DNA of 64,000 nt from Paenibacillus ginsengihumi DSM 21568 (GTDB taxonomy: Bacteria; Bacillota; Bacilli; Paenibacillales; NBRC-103111): contig NZ_KB905552.1 in assembly GCF_000380965.1 (NCBI RefSeq), positions 88,880 through 152,879 on the forward strand. Reading direction: 5' to 3'. The position numbers and the translations under genes were made by a program. This document shows positions 8,458-17,794 of the stretch, in pieces. How positions within the stretch are numbered: the first letter of the stretch is position 1; every line of letters starts with the position of its first letter. Below the pieces are notes generated by a model, which saw nothing but the letters and a program-made list of their open reading frames with translations, was not told the DNA's origin and ran no database searches.

Positions 8458-8535
8458 CCGCCTTTCTTCTCGTTCTGCATCGGCCCTGCCCGGCATATAC
8501 TGGGGCTGATCGAACCCGGAAGGAAGGTGGACAAG

Positions 8536-8886
8536 ATGCTGGAGGAGCAATTGCGGCGATACTATGCGATTCGGCTGCAACAGACGGAGCTGGACAAAGA
8601 GGCGGAGCGGCTCAGGGCGGACATTATGGAGCATTTGGACCGGGAAGGGGTGGCCGAGGTTTTGGCTGGCGAATTTAAAGCGAGCATCACCTCGGCCGAG
8701 CAGCGGGAATATGACGACCGGCTCGTATACGAGACGATCCCCGACCCCGAGCTGTGGAAGCTGGTATCCAAGGTGGATGCCGGGAAGGTGAAAAGCCTCG
8801 TGCAGCTCGGGGTGCTTTCCGACGACGGATTGCGCGGTACTTATCGGATCAAATCGGTGCGGAGATTGAGCGTTAAGAAGCGTTAA
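8536..8886 (+). CDS. Small conserved protein of unknown function
   Basis: 116 residues from ATG 8536, chosen because AAGGAAGGTGG lies six bases upstream (an in-frame GTG at 8527 overlaps the ribosome-binding site). The first ~35 residues are a charged amphipathic helix (EEQLRRYYAIRLQQTELDKE), followed by a mixed region and a basic end (RIKSVRRLSVKKR). No known domain was recognised; the pattern resembles small phage-like or nucleic-acid-associated proteins but that is only an impression. It follows the kinase-like gene by about 80 bp and ends at a convergent terminator shared with racE. Confidence 0.65.
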   Translation: MLEEQLRRYYAIRLQQTELDKEAERLRADIMEHLDREGVAEVLAGEFKASITSAEQREYDDRLVYETIPDPELWKLVSKVDAGKVKSLVQLGVLSDDGLRGTYRIKSVRRLSVKKR

Positions 8887-8891
8887 GGCGC

Positions 8892-8925
8892 AAAAAAAAC
8901 GACAGGCATCGGTTAGCCTGTCGTT
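8892..8925 (-). terminator. Terminator of racE (convergent with the upstream gene)
   Basis: A 10 bp perfect stem, AACGACAGGC at 8898-8907 and GCCTGTCGTT at 8916-8925, followed on the minus strand by eight U. It overlaps the last codons of racE and sits seven bases after the opposing gene, so it probably serves both. Confidence 0.85.
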
Positions 8926-9704
8926 AGCTCCGGCGGCTCCAGCGATTGCAGCAGCTGCATCGCCTGCCTGAGGCGCTCCGTTTCCTCGGGAACCCGCTTG
9001 GAAGACATGAATCGGACATGACCGCAGCCCCCGCCGCGAATTCCGTGCGTATCGAGAATATATTGAAGCCGGTTGACGGTGCCCGGGCCGCCGTCGATCA
9101 GCTCGACATGAGCCGGAACGATGCGCCGCAGATGCTCGCGGTAATAAGGAAAATGGGTGCAGCCGAGCACAATCGAGCCGTACTGCTCGAGAGGATAAGG
9201 CCTAAGCTTCTCGCGCAAAAAAGGCTGGATGATGCGATCCCGGAACTCCATTCGTTCGCAATAAGCGACCAGCTCGGGAAGCGGCAGCGTGTCGACGATA
9301 GTTTCTCCGTCCACCTTGGCCACCAGATCGTGAAATTTGCTCTCCTTCAACGTCAGCGGCGTAGCCAGGACGAGCACCCGCTTGCGCTGCGGCAAATTTC
9401 GCTCCACAGCCGGCTTGACGGCCGGCTCCATGCCTATGATGGGGAACGGAAACTCGCTTCTCAGCGCTCCTACGGCGATGCTGGTTGCTGTATTGCAGGC
9501 GATGACAAGCGCCTTGATATTCTCCGCGTGCAGCTCCCGAACGGCCTGGAACAAGCTTTGCCGCACGACTTCTCTGGGTTTGGTGCCATAGGGCACGTGC
9601 GCGGTATCGGCATAATAAATAAAGTTTTCCTCCGGCAGCCGATTCATGGCTTCCCGCAATACCGTGATGCCGCCGATGCCGGAGTCCAGAAAAGCGATTC
9701 GCAT
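8913..9704 (-). CDS. racE: Glutamate racemase
   Basis: 263 residues from the ATG at 9702-9704, preceded by GGGAGG (9709-9714); the frame stays open another 19 codons into the adjacent repeat but those residues are not protein-like. It converts L- to D-glutamate for peptidoglycan. Visible motifs: FLDSGIGGITVL at the N terminus with the first acid residue, VPYGTK, the first catalytic cysteine in IACNTATS and the second in LGCTHFPY. Length matches the RacE/MurI family. The repeat array begins only two bases beyond the ribosome-binding site, so the promoter must lie in or beyond the repeats. Confidence 0.95.
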   Translation of the reverse strand: MRIAFLDSGIGGITVLREAMNRLPEENFIYYADTAHVPYGTKPREVVRQSLFQAVRELHAENIKALVIACNTATSIAVGALRSEFPFPIIGMEPAVKPAVERNLPQRKRVLVLATPLTLKESKFHDLVAKVDGETIVDTLPLPELVAYCERMEFRDRIIQPFLREKLRPYPLEQYGSIVLGCTHFPYYREHLRRIVPAHVELIDGGPGTVNRLQYILDTHGIRGGGCGHVRFMSSKRVPEETERLRQAMQLLQSLEPPELTTG

Positions 9705-9715
9705 AAAGCCTCCCC

Positions 9716-9896
9716 TATTTTGAAAATTTGGCGGTAATCCGCCGACCCAAAATTTCAACACCGCAGGCGACGACCGATGACGAGGAAATGCTCGTCATAG
9801 GCGTCTATTTTGAAAATTTGGCGGTAATCCGCCGACCCAAAATTTCAACACCGCAGGCGACGACCGATGACGAAGGAAATGCTCGTCATAGGCGTG
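9716..9896. repeat. Tandem pair of a 90 bp two-hairpin element (family 1)
   Basis: Units 9716-9805 and 9806-9896 differ by only a few bases. Each holds the hairpin GGCGG-TAAT-CCGCC flanked by TGAAAATTT and AAAATTTCA, then GCAGGCGACGACCGATGA and a second hairpin TGACGAG...CTCGTCA. Diverged relatives occur at 6210, 11141, 16140 and 40268. From 9897 to 10124 no clear gene is seen; a 66-codon frame on the minus strand (9886-10086) lacks a ribosome-binding site. Confidence 0.9.
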
Positions 9897-10124
9897 TATC
9901 CGAAACGATTCGCGCTTCAGCTTCCGTATGATCTTCGACAATACCAGTATATATGACGCCGGGGAGCGAAACAATCCGCAGCAGAGCCCCTTTTCGCCCG
10001 ATTATGCTCCCTTGGAGCGTCTTCGGCATTGCAGGACTGGGCCAACCTTCCTGCACATATAATGTGATAAGCGGAGGCTCCGGCAACAGGCGGCCTTCGG
10101 AAGGAAAGGGGGAGTCCAGGCAAA

Positions 10125-10967
10125 ATGATTGTTATAGCGGGGATGCCGATTCCAGCGCATGCGCCCGGTCTGGCAGAGCTTGACGGCGCGGAGCGGCACG
10201 TCTTCGACGCAAAATACCGCAGCCCTCAAGTGTACAGCTATCCGACAATGGAGGATCTGCAGTTCGAGCTGGCGGCGCGAAGCCGGATTGCCGATGCGGC
10301 GGTCGCCCTCGAGCGGAGCGGAGCGGTCTTCGAAAATTTCAGCGATTCGTATGCCAATCCGCGCTATTGGGATCGGACGGGCCAGGGGGGATTTTTGCTG
10401 AAAAGAGGCGTCGCTCCGGCCGACGCGATAAACGATATATTTTACAACGGCAGACTCTACGGCTTCGAATGCGCGACGGCCGTAATCATCGTCTTGTACA
10501 AGGGCATTCTCGATGTGATCGGCCCCGGGCCGTTCAACAGGCTGTTCGGCGGGCTGTACCTGTATTCCTGGGAGCATGACAACGATCTGCGGCTGATTAC
10601 GCGAGAGAACGTGCCGGAAACGTTCATTGGAGACATCCTGTATGTTCGCAATCCCGACTACGACCCGAAGACGCCGGAATGGCAAGGGGAAAATCTGATT
10701 AAGCTGGGGGACGACCGCTACTTCGGACATGGCATAGGCATCGGGTCCGTCCAATATTTTATTCGCTCCCTTAACGAAAACCGCAAGCCGGGCAGCACCC
10801 GATCCGCTTATTTGATGAACCAGGCGACTTATCCCGATTATCCTGCCTTACGCCGCCTGGCCTTTCCGCAGTCGGGGATGCCGCCGGTTCCGTTCTATTT
10901 CGGGCGCAGCCCGGACGAAACGGTGATTCGTATCGGTTCCCGCATCCGGGTGATCGGCGCGTCATGA
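10125..10967 (+). CDS. tgl: Protein-glutamine gamma-glutamyltransferase (spore coat transglutaminase)
   Basis: 280 residues, ATG start at 10125 with AAGGGGGAG upstream. It matches Bacillus Tgl throughout: the catalytic Cys lies at position 116 in GFECATAV, exactly the numbering known for B. subtilis Tgl, with the neighbouring Glu 115; other family landmarks are DIFYNG (about 104-109), WHYE-like YSWEHD, GDILYVRNPD, WQGEN and YFGHGIGI. Tgl cross-links GerQ and other coat proteins by epsilon-(gamma-glutamyl)lysine bonds late in sporulation. B. subtilis Tgl has about 245 residues, so there is a C-terminal extension of about 35 residues here (FPQSGMPPVPFYFG onward). This is strong evidence for a spore-forming host. 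Confidence 0.93.
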   Translation: MIVIAGMPIPAHAPGLAELDGAERHVFDAKYRSPQVYSYPTMEDLQFELAARSRIADAAVALERSGAVFENFSDSYANPRYWDRTGQGGFLLKRGVAPADAINDIFYNGRLYGFECATAVIIVLYKGILDVIGPGPFNRLFGGLYLYSWEHDNDLRLITRENVPETFIGDILYVRNPDYDPKTPEWQGENLIKLGDDRYFGHGIGIGSVQYFIRSLNENRKPGSTRSAYLMNQATYPDYPALRRLAFPQSGMPPVPFYFGRSPDETVIRIGSRIRVIGAS

Positions 10968-11014
10968 GCGCTTCGGGGCCGGTCCTTGCGGTCCGAACAT
11001 AGCGTCAGCGATAC

Positions 11015-11065
11015 ACAGCTTTGCCTGGAGCGGGACATCCCGCGCGGCGGAGCTGTTTTTCTTTT
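11015..11065 (+). terminator. Terminator after tgl
   Basis: Outer stem ACAGCT (11015-11020) with AGCTGT (11051-11056), an inner GCGGG-ACAT-CCCGC hairpin, then TTTTCTTTT. Confidence 0.75.
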
Positions 11066-11140
11066 GCCTGCCTCAAGCTGTCCGGCTTAGAATATTGCTC
11101 ACAAAATTTCAGTAGTATAAAATAATATAGCAGATGGCCT

Positions 11141-11195
11141 GTGACGAACATCACCTTCATCATCGGCCGTCGCCTTCGGTTGCTGAAAATTTGCC
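11141..11195 (-). repeat. Family 1 repeat, partial diverged copy
   Basis: GTGACGAACATCACC, then TCATCGGCCGTCGCC, TTCGGT and TGAAAATTTG keep the same order as the 9716-9896 units read on the other strand. It ends three bases before the ribosome-binding site of msrAB. Confidence 0.65.
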
Positions 11196-11213
11196 AGGGA
11201 GGAGGGAATTCCG

Positions 11214-12197
11214 TTGAATCCGAACGAAACGCAGGAAGGCCGCTATGAGACCGCGACCTTCGCGGGCGGCTGCTTTTGGTGCATGGTCGAGCCGTTCGAG
11301 GAATTGCCGGGAATCGTTCGGGTCGTCTCCGGCTATACGGGAGGGCATAAGCCGAATCCGACTTACGAAGAGGTATGCTCGGAAACGACCGGACATGCGG
11401 AAGCGGTACAGATTGTTTTTGATCCGGAGCTGTTTTCTTATGAAAGGCTGCTCGCTATATTTTGGAGGCAGATCGATCCGACCGATCCGGGTGGGCAATT
11501 CCATGACCGCGGCGAGTCGTACCGAACGGCTATTTTCTATCACAGCGAGGAACAGAGGCGGAAGGCGGAGGCTTCCAAGCGGGAGCTCGAGGCAAGCGGC
11601 AGGTTCAACCGGCCGATTGTGACCCCGATCGTTCCGGCCGCGACCTTCTATCCCGCCGAGGAATACCATCAGGGGTACCATAAGAAAAATCCGCTGCGCT
11701 ACAAAATGTACAAAAAAGGCTCCGGTCGCGAGGCGTTCATCAAGGAGCACTGGGGTACCCGGAAGGACCGCGAGGAGCTTCGGCAGAGGCTTACGCCGCT
11801 GCAGTTCGAGGTGACGCAAAATAATGCGACCGAGCCGCCGTTTCGCAACGAATTTTGGGATCACAAGGAGCCGGGCATTTATGTGGATATCGTCTCGGGA
11901 GAACCGCTGTTCAGCTCGCGGGACAAATTCGATTCCGGCTGCGGTTGGCCGAGCTTCACCAGGCCGATTGCCAGCGGGAGCATTAAGGAAGAAGCGGATT
12001 TCAGCCACGGCATGATTCGCACCGAGGTGCGCAGCCGCGAAGGCGACTCCCATCTGGGACATGTCTTCGCCGACGGTCCGGCGCCGACCGGGCTCAGGTA
12101 CTGCATCAACTCGGCGGCGCTTCGCTTTATTCCGAAGGACAAGATGGAAGAAGAAGGATACGGAGCTTATCTTCCATGGGTGGAGGACAGCCGCTGA
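11214..12197 (+). CDS. msrAB: Bifunctional methionine sulfoxide reductase MsrA-MsrB
   Basis: 327 residues with a TTG start at 11214, fixed by GGGAGGAGGG seven bases upstream. The N-terminal MsrA domain has the catalytic GGCFWCM (about 18-24), GYTGG and the H-AEAV-QI-FDP strand; it reduces methionine-S-sulfoxide. A linker of about 25 residues leads to MsrB (from about 185) with [34 protein letters not shown] and the catalytic Cys in RYCINSAAL; it reduces methionine-R-sulfoxide. The two zinc CxxC pairs of zinc-type MsrB are absent, which is usual in Firmicute fusions. Single-gene unit between two terminators. Confidence 0.96.
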   Translation: MNPNETQEGRYETATFAGGCFWCMVEPFEELPGIVRVVSGYTGGHKPNPTYEEVCSETTGHAEAVQIVFDPELFSYERLLAIFWRQIDPTDPGGQFHDRGESYRTAIFYHSEEQRRKAEASKRELEASGRFNRPIVTPIVPAATFYPAEEYHQGYHKKNPLRYKMYKKGSGREAFIKEHWGTRKDREELRQRLTPLQFEVTQNNATEPPFRNEFWDHKEPGIYVDIVSGEPLFSSRDKFDSGCGWPSFTRPIASGSIKEEADFSHGMIRTEVRSREGDSHLGHVFADGPAPTGLRYCINSAALRFIPKDKMEEEGYGAYLPWVEDSR

Positions 12198-12246
12198 AGT
12201 CTTAAAGCAGGCGCCTCCCGCAGGATATACGAATCGTCTGTACTGG

Positions 12247-12271
12247 CCCTCGCAGCGCGAGGGTCTTTTTT
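12247..12271 (+). terminator. Terminator after msrAB
   Basis: Perfect CCCTCGC-AGC-GCGAGGG hairpin (12247-12263) followed by TCTTTTTT. Confidence 0.9.
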
Positions 12272-12592
12272 CATCCGATCATTACGGCGGAAGCTCCCGG
12301 GCGGCCGAGCCAATGCTGAATAAATTAATGGAAATGTCACTTTTTTTACGTGAAATTTGGCGGCCTGTACGCCCAAACAGGTAAGTTAACGATACGCTGT
12401 ATTCGATCAAACTTGACAAGAGATGAAACTTTATTACGAAGCGAGCCACGTCCTGATGGTCGTTTTTACACGATTTTCCGCCGAATTTCGACAAAGTGAC
12501 GGGGGATCGTCGTTATTATGTTATCATTTAATTTCGTTGTAGGTAATGTTATGTGTTAGTTAATGTAATATATTATTACAATCCGCAATATC

Positions 12593-12622
12593 TTGTCAAA
12601 CGGATTTGTTTGCGATTAAAAT
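12593..12622 (+). promoter_or_regulatory. Likely gdhA promoter
   Basis: TTGTCA at 12593-12598, an 18 bp spacer and TAAAAT at 12617-12622, 43 bp before the gdhA start. The preceding 300 bp (12280-12590) is AT-rich and holds no gene. Confidence 0.55.
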
Positions 12623-12664
12623 ACTAAAGAGGTTAATCTATATGAGAAGATGGGCGGGAAGTAA

Positions 12665-14050
<1,386 letters not shown>

Positions 14051-14213
14051 GCTAAGATTTGAAGAGACGGGGCAGGGGCGCTTGCCGCTGTAATGCTACG
14101 AAGCCCTGCTGCGCTGCAGAGCGTTCAATCATTTGCAGGTAAACCTTGGACTGCTTGCGAACGGGCCGATGATGTCCGATTCGTCATCCTATGGATAGGC
14201 GTTATTCCCATAA

Positions 14214-14270
14214 AACGGCCGGCGCGGCCAATCCGGTGCATGTTTTGCCCGGATGGTCGCGCCGGCCGTT
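14214..14270. terminator. Long bidirectional terminator between gdhA and the DUF1992 gene
   Basis: A perfect 13 bp stem, AACGGCCGGCGCG at 14214-14226 and its complement at 14258-14270, extended inward by CCAATCCGG/CCCGGATGG. A run of A on the left and T-rich sequence on the right allow it to work in both directions. Confidence 0.85.
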
Positions 14271-14296
14271 CGTTTGTACAGCGTCTCAGCCGCTGC

Positions 14297-14809
14297 CTAC
14301 CGCCATCGCTCCCACTGCTCGCGGATATTGTCGCGCGTCACCTTCCTGCGGTGCAGCGCCAGGCTGGGGGAGCGGGAATTCATCTCGGCGATCAGCCGGT
14401 TCACGGCGGCCAATGCTTCGTCAATCTGTGCCGGATCTCCATCTGCTTCAATCAGCTGCAGCGTCTGCTCCATCTGCAGCTGCAGCTCGCGGCGGAGGGC
14501 TACCCAAGGGGGCGGCACATTGGCCTGCTTCAATATCGTCGTCAGGATATCTCCGGTCGGCACGACGAGCGGCTTGCCCTTGCCCGGCAACTGGTCGAGC
14601 CCGCCCTTGCGCACAAATTCCTCGTAGGCGTCGTCAACCCACTGCTTTTTGCGGCGCTCTCCGGACAGCATCGCCTCGGTATCCTCGAACGTTTCGGCAG
14701 GAAGCGGGATGATCGGCCGCTCGGCATCGCTGCGGGACGAACGGTAAGCGTTCCGGCGTTCCTCACGGCCGGAACCCCCATACGGTCCTTGGGAATCAGC
14801 GGACAACAT
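14297..14809 (-). CDS. DUF1992 (DnaJ-homologue subfamily C member 28-like) protein
   Basis: 170 residues from the ATG at 14807-14809, preceded by AGAGGTG; the longer open frame upstream is not protein-like. The core WVDDAYEEFVRKGGLDQLPGKGKPL is the DUF1992 signature (ERKI-x-EA...G-F-LPG-GKPL) and is followed by LKQANVPPPWVALRREL and two charged helices ending in TRDNIREQWERWR. The family is widespread and of unknown function; a link to DnaJ chaperones is known only from eukaryotic domain names. An N-terminal basic and Ser-rich stretch of about 50 residues precedes the domain. Confidence 0.8.
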   Translation of the reverse strand: MLSADSQGPYGGSGREERRNAYRSSRSDAERPIIPLPAETFEDTEAMLSGERRKKQWVDDAYEEFVRKGGLDQLPGKGKPLVVPTGDILTTILKQANVPPPWVALRRELQLQMEQTLQLIEADGDPAQIDEALAAVNRLIAEMNSRSPSLALHRRKVTRDNIREQWERWR

Positions 14810-15246
14810 GCTGCACCTCTTTTCGGCGGAATCGATAATATCTTCAGCGTAGCGCTTCCAAGGGGTTTGCGTCAAGGCGCATGTGCCGCGGGTGCTGCCG
14901 GATTGGCCCGTATATAGCAAATCTTGAATCCGCGGCGTGCTCGGGCCAGGTGTCGGCATGCGGCTTACCGGGACCATCAGGAGAACGAATGTTTTAAGCG
15001 GCACGGGAAAAGACGGCGATCATCGCCGCTTCCGCTTTCGGATAGCCGACCGCGGACTTGGGCAATCCTGATGGTGAGAGGAAGGGCGATCCTCGCTTGA
15101 GCCGCAGATATCGCAGATGCAGATATCGAAATATGAACGGAAGTCTGCGGAGGATTGGCGCCTGCTCGCTTCGCTTCTGGCGTCGGACGGTTCGGACGAG
15201 CGGCATGAAACAGGCGCTGTACACCGTTATCGCATGATCATTCGCC

Positions 15247-16131
15247 TTACGATTCGGATTTCAACCGTTCGAACTCGGCCAGCGCCTGCTCCAAGCCGTA
15301 ATTGAGGAGGCGGGTTTTGAAGCCTTTGGGCTGGTCCTCGGACAAGGCGTCGAGCTTGGCAAGCAAGTCTCGGCGCAGGTGAACCTTGACCTTGTCATGC
15401 GTTTGGCGGCGCTTGCTCTTCTTAAGCGGCTGCTTCAGCAGCTCGATCAGCGCCGCGCTGCCGCTGTCGGTTTCATTCGTCCTTGGCGGGGCATTGTTCG
15501 CCGCTGTTCGCATATCGGCTTTTTCGCGGTCGTTGGCCGCGTGCTCCAGCGCCGCGGCGCGGCGCTTGCCGTCCGCGAGCCCTGCCGCGGAATCGGCAGC
15601 AAGCCCCGCCTCGGCGGCGGCAGGCACCGCCGGAGGCATCGCCGCAGCGGAGGGCGCTTCCACGGCAGGCGCTGCCGTTGCGGCTGCTTCCGCCTGTCGC
15701 CGCCTGCCGCTGGGCGACTGCGTCGCGCTGCGCGGGCGGCCTCCCGCGGCCGCCTTGCTCCGGCTGCGCCGGGCAGCGGGCTTAGCCGCGCTGGCGGCCT
15801 CGGCGGGGCGCTCAGGCGGGGGCGCGCCGGCGCTGTCCGCGTGGTCGGCTTCGGCCGCGGCTTTCGCCACCGCGACGTGGCCCGCTTCCGCCGGGGCGGC
15901 GCCCCCCGCGGCTTTCGCTTCCGCGCCGGCGCTGTCCGCGTGGTCGGCTTCAGCCGCGGCTTTCGCCGCCGCAGCTTTCGCCGCGCCCGTGCCCGCGCCG
16001 GACGGCTCCGCGCGCTCCATGGCGGCCTGTTGCGCGGCGGCGGCCGGCCGCGCGCCGCGACCGCTTGTTGCCGGCTGTCCGGCGCCGTCCGCTGGCTGCG
16101 ATACGCCGCTCTTGTTCGGCTGGGCGTCCAT
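15247..16131 (-). CDS. Ala-rich protein with a basic, ribbon-helix-helix-like C-terminal end
   Basis: 294 residues from the ATG at 16129-16131, which has GGAGGA ten bases upstream; an ATG seven codons earlier lies within a repeat element and has a weaker site. Residues 1 to about 200 are low-complexity Ala, Glu, Pro, Arg, with KAAAEADHADSAGA occurring twice and AT-hook-like runs such as RRSRSKAAAGGRPRS. The last ~60 residues are ordered: KRRQTHDKVKVHLRRDLL then two helices (LAKLDALSED and FKTRLLNYGLEQALAEFERLK), the layout of small ribbon-helix-helix DNA-binding domains. I do not recognise the family. The tail suggests a chromosome-associated, histone-H1-like role, but that is inference. Confidence 0.6.
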   Translation of the reverse strand: MDAQPNKSGVSQPADGAGQPATSGRGARPAAAAQQAAMERAEPSGAGTGAAKAAAAKAAAEADHADSAGAEAKAAGGAAPAEAGHVAVAKAAAEADHADSAGAPPPERPAEAASAAKPAARRSRSKAAAGGRPRSATQSPSGRRRQAEAAATAAPAVEAPSAAAMPPAVPAAAEAGLAADSAAGLADGKRRAAALEHAANDREKADMRTAANNAPPRTNETDSGSAALIELLKQPLKKSKRRQTHDKVKVHLRRDLLAKLDALSEDQPKGFKTRLLNYGLEQALAEFERLKSES

Positions 16132-16139
16132 GACGTTCG

Positions 16140-16200
16140 AGTCCTCCGTCATCGGCCGTCACCTTCGGTGATTGAGCATTGGCTGACGATCGTCTTCAAA
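16140..16200 (-). repeat. Family 1 repeat, partial diverged copy at a gene start
   Basis: Plus-strand GTCATCGGCCGTCACC, TTCGGTGATTGAGCATT and TTCATGACGAAA keep the order seen at 6210-6290. It supplies the upstream region of the Ala-rich gene. The following 16201-16558 holds no gene that can be supported. Confidence 0.6.
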
Positions 16201-16581
16201 TGATTCATGACGAAAACCTCCTCTTGGTCAGGGACATGTCATATGAACTGACAACGATAGGGCATAGCGATACGGAGAATTGGCTACATTTTCTTTTATT
16301 GTAACATAATTACTTGCGGCAGGCGAAAATAAAATCTCCGAAACTTCTGGATTGGATAAATCTCTGGAATCGATAATTTGACGCATTTGAAGGAAAAAAG
16401 CCTGCGGCATCCGTCTGTACATATGAATGATTGTTTTTGACCGCGGGGAAAACGTCGGATGGCCAAAGTCGTGTCTGTTTCGGACGCTTTGCCTGCCTCT
16501 TGTTTGCATGCGTGCCTCTTGTTAGCAGAAGCGGTGCGGCGTGCCGCCGTTTTCCCGATGTCAGGCAGAGGTGTGAGTTCA

Positions 16582-17715
16582 TTGCTTCAAGCGTATTTGT
16601 GGCCGATCGGACAGGCGCTGCTCACTTTTCCGGTGCTCGCGCTTCTGTTCACGCTCCCTTTTCTCATCGTCCAATACCGCAAGCACGGCTATGTGCACAA
16701 ATTGCGCGGCCTCGTTCTGTATTCACTGCTTCTTTATTTGCTGACCGCCCTTTATTTGGTCATTTTGCCCTTGCCGGAAACGCGCAGCAACTGCCCGCCG
16801 GGAGCGGGGACCAGCGGCTATGTGCAGAGCGTCCCGCTGCAATTCGTCCGCGATTTTCTGAAGGAAACGCAGTTTAAGCCGGGCGTGCCGTCCACCTATT
16901 GGGGCGTGCTGAAGGAGCGGGCTTTCCTGCAGGCGGCCTTCAACGTGCTGCTGTTCGTTCCGTTCGGGCTCATTTTGCGATATTATTTTCGCAGAAAGCT
17001 GTGGATTTCGGTCGCTTGGTCGCTGCTGCTCTCGCTCCTTTTCGAGGTGACGCAGGTGACGGGCATTTACGGCATTTTCGAATGTCCGTACCGGCTGTTC
17101 GATGTAGACGACCTGCTCCTTAACACGTCGGGAGGGCTTCTCGGCTGGTTGGTAGCGCCATGGCTGACCGGATTTCTACCCCGTATCCATAAGCTGGACG
17201 ACGAGGTCGATTTGACGACAGTCCGGGTCAGCTATATTCGCCGCCTGATCGCCTGGCAGCTTGACGCCGTGCTGCTCTTCGCCGCGTTCGCGCTGTTCGG
17301 CCTGTTCGGGAAGCCGGTCGCCGCCGCGGCTGTCGCAGGTGTGTATTTCATCGTGCTTCCTTACGTTACGGGCGGCCTGACGCTCGGCAAGGCGGCGGTG
17401 CGCATTCGTTTGCAGGGGAGGGGCGAACGGCCGACGCTGCGCGAGCTGGCGATGCGGTACGTACCTTTATACGGGATCATCGGCGGAATGAATTACATGG
17501 TCCTGAGCCGTAAGCTGGAGATGCTGCCCCCTTATGTTTTGACAGGGTGGATTTTCGTTCTTGTTCCGGTGAATGCGGCTTTTGCCCTGCATGTCCTGCT
17601 ACGGCTGTTCCGAAGGGACAAAGGGCTGTTCTATGAGGAATGGAGCGGAACGAAGCATGTCGTGAGCGCAAGCGGCCTGAAGCCGCGCGAAACGAACCGC
17701 CCGAAGCCGCGCTAG
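16582..17715 (+). CDS. VanZ-like and RDD-domain integral membrane protein
   Basis: 377 residues from a TTG at 16582, chosen because AGAGGTG lies eight bases upstream and the protein then begins LQAYLWPIGQALL, a natural VanZ-family start; in-frame ATG 16558 and GTG 16573 are alternatives. The N-terminal part (about 1-210) has the VanZ features: four to five membrane helices, VILPLPETRSNCPP, FNVLLFVPFGLILRY, FEVTQVTGIYG and DVDDLLLNTSGGLLGW. The second part (about 225-350) is RDD-like, beginning RLIAWQLDAVLL and including GLTLGKAAVRIRL. VanZ relatives confer low-level teicoplanin tolerance or envelope effects; function here is unknown. Confidence 0.85.
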   Translation: MLQAYLWPIGQALLTFPVLALLFTLPFLIVQYRKHGYVHKLRGLVLYSLLLYLLTALYLVILPLPETRSNCPPGAGTSGYVQSVPLQFVRDFLKETQFKPGVPSTYWGVLKERAFLQAAFNVLLFVPFGLILRYYFRRKLWISVAWSLLLSLLFEVTQVTGIYGIFECPYRLFDVDDLLLNTSGGLLGWLVAPWLTGFLPRIHKLDDEVDLTTVRVSYIRRLIAWQLDAVLLFAAFALFGLFGKPVAAAAVAGVYFIVLPYVTGGLTLGKAAVRIRLQGRGERPTLRELAMRYVPLYGIIGGMNYMVLSRKLEMLPPYVLTGWIFVLVPVNAAFALHVLLRLFRRDKGLFYEEWSGTKHVVSASGLKPRETNRPKPR

Positions 17716-17794
17716 CCAAAGTCGCCCACTTTTCCTTTCCGCCGATTTCTAGTAATATGGTTTCTACAAGAGGGTGGAACGGAGGAGAGGCTTG

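Noticed and set aside
9886..10086. Minus-strand 66-codon frame between racE and tgl (ITLYVQEGWPSPAMP...)
   Set aside because: Protein-like in part, but the only starts lack a ribosome-binding site, and its end lies inside the family 1 repeat.
14810..15246. Gene in the 430 bp between the DUF1992 and Ala-rich genes
   Set aside because: Only short frames with no ribosome-binding site; the region holds a hairpin GCGGCGAT/ATCGCCG near 15010-15027 that may end the Ala-rich gene's transcript.
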